NCBI GenBank assembly: GCA_022605955.1
Contig: JAKCOZ010000105.1
Span: forward strand, 930,001-994,000
DNA: 64,000 nucleotides
Reading direction: 5' to 3'
From: Rallus limicola
Taxonomy: Eukaryota > Chordata > Aves > Gruiformes > Rallidae
A model generated the notes under the pieces. The model was not told where the DNA came from. It saw nothing but the letters and a program-made list of their open reading frames with translations, and made no database searches. Made by a program: the position numbers and the translations under genes. Below are positions 62,800 to 64,000 of the stretch, piece by piece (within the stretch, counting starts at the first letter, position 1; the number at the start of each line of letters is the position of its first letter).

Positions 62800-63640
62800 T
62801 GCGTGTCCCGCTGCCCGCACCCCACGCGCGGGCCCAGCCGGGTGAGGGATGCTTCGGCCAGAGGGGTGTCAGGGCAGGGGGGGGACACCTCAGAGCCTGC
62901 CGGGGGTCCCTCCAGGCCCGGTCCCCGGGGGCTCGCCCCGGCGGGGTTATTTGCACAAGCCCACAGGAGGCCGGCGGCGCGGTGCGTGTACACAGGCTGA
63001 GTGGCTGCACTTGAGGACAAGTGCCTCTGCCAGCGGGGGGGGTGTTTACCTGTTTACTTTCACAGGTGGCTCAAACACCCGCTATTCGGCTCCGCTCCCT
63101 CTCCCCTGCTTGTTCCCCTCCCGGAGCTGCGTGAGGAGCGGGTCCCCCCCCCAACCCCGCGGGCGGCGGGTGCGGGTTTCAGCTGCGTTAAAGCTCCTTG
63201 GTGGGGCTGGGGGGGCTTTTGAAGCGGAGCGAATGGGCGCTCGCAGGGGGATAAGAGAGGGAAGGGGCCCTTGGGAACGGCTCTCCCCGGCCACGCGTGG
63301 CGGGGCGGCCGGGCAGCGCCCAGGCCCGGGCTGCGCGGCGTTCCGCACGGGCGGAACAAGCCCACGGCCGGCCGTGGGTCGCGTCTTGCAGCGGCGGGGT
63401 GCCCTCGCTCGCTTCTGGCCGGCGGTCCCCAGCGCTCCCGCTCCCCGGGATGCGCCGGGTCTCTCCCGCCGCTGCAAAACCGCCACCGACGCCCCGACTT
63501 CGCTCCCGTCTCTGTCCGGCGGCGCCGCGTTCATTTATCGCGCACAGCGATAATATAGAAACGGATAAAAGGGTCTGCGGCGGGACTCTGCCGCTATTCC
63601 TCCCCTGGCAGCGCGGTTCGCTCCCTCTGACCTCTCACCC
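62800..63640. other. CpG-rich region beyond the CRE cluster
   Basis: Dense CpG sequence consistent with the body or first exon of a transcript from the CRE promoter, but no coding gene is recognised. Open frames overlap on both strands. Confidence 0.4.
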
Positions 63641-63654
63641 ATCCCCGCATCGCA

Positions 63655-63810
63655 TCTCCGATAACAGCCGTCAAGTGGATTAGTTTATTGTTTGATTAGA
63701 CCAAAGGTGCTAGCCATTGTTTTCCCTCACTCCAGAGCACAAATAAACAAAAAGGACTGCACCTTGCCGCTCGGTATGGATTAGCGAAGCCCACACAAAG
63801 CCTTTGTTGG
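63655..63810. promoter_or_regulatory. Candidate distal NKX2-2 element with NKX2 motif
   Basis: TCAAGTGGATTAG (63671-63683) combines an NK2 site with a GATTA word. Nearby are TTTATTGTTTGATTAG, GACCAAAGG, CCATTGTTTT and AATAAACAAAAAGG words. The block is AT-rich after a CpG region. Inferred. Confidence 0.4.
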
Positions 63811-63817
63811 GTGGGGG

Positions 63818-63839
63818 ACACACACACACACACACACAC
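63818..63839. repeat. (CA)n microsatellite
   Basis: About eleven CA units. Confidence 0.95.
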
Positions 63840-64000
63840 GACGGGGACAGGTTTATTTTAATCTCCGAGGATGAGCCACACTTGAAAGAAATGGGGAAAG
63901 GGAAGCGCAGCCCGTGCCGCCCCTGATAATTGTTATTAGGAGATTCACCTCGGGAGCATCCCCTGTAAGTAACACCCTCTTTGTTTTAAAGTGTGGGGGT

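Overview
This is a gene-sparse vertebrate window, most likely from a bird. Three things point there: truncated CR1-type LINE fragments carrying the words typical of avian CR1 3' ends, compact introns and intergenic distances, and very GC-rich CpG islands around developmental genes. Three protein genes can be read by exon-by-exon homology: XRN2 on the + strand, then NKX2-4 and NKX2-2, both on the - strand. As I recall it, this order and orientation matches human chromosome 20p11 (XRN2, NKX2-4, NKX2-2). No prokaryotic features, CRISPR arrays or recognisable tRNA/rRNA genes were seen.

Positions 1-23,535 hold the 3' portion of XRN2, the nuclear 5'-3' exoribonuclease. Thirteen coding exons are placed with consistent splice phases; they encode about 395 residues up to the stop codon at 22,918-22,920. 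A 39-bp in-phase candidate cassette exon (17,233-17,271) lies between the two penultimate exons. Several introns contain AT-rich, homeodomain-motif-rich blocks that look like embedded enhancers of the neighbouring NKX2 genes. This is inference; conservation could not be tested here.

Positions 23,536-29,600 hold the NKX2-4 locus in a large CpG island: 3' UTR, two coding exons (347 aa) separated by a 110-bp G-rich intron, and upstream promoter sequence. XRN2 and NKX2-4 are tail to tail.

Positions 29,600-57,200 contain no supported protein gene. They hold candidate regulatory blocks, simple repeats, one CR1 fragment, long purine and pyrimidine tracts, and orphan CpG islands, one with a consensus splice donor.

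Positions 57,200-64,000 hold NKX2-2 (272 aa, two exons) and its 5' flank. About 1.8 kb upstream of the likely start lies an exact GLI consensus with SOX/FOX/TCF-like words nearby, as expected for the Shh-responsive ventral neural tube enhancer. Further upstream are three CRE motifs within 51 bp, a possible promoter for a divergent transcript, and a second block with an NKX2 motif. Together the window looks like an Nkx2 regulatory domain in which enhancers for floor plate, p3 progenitor and pancreas factors sit around and inside a housekeeping RNA-decay gene.
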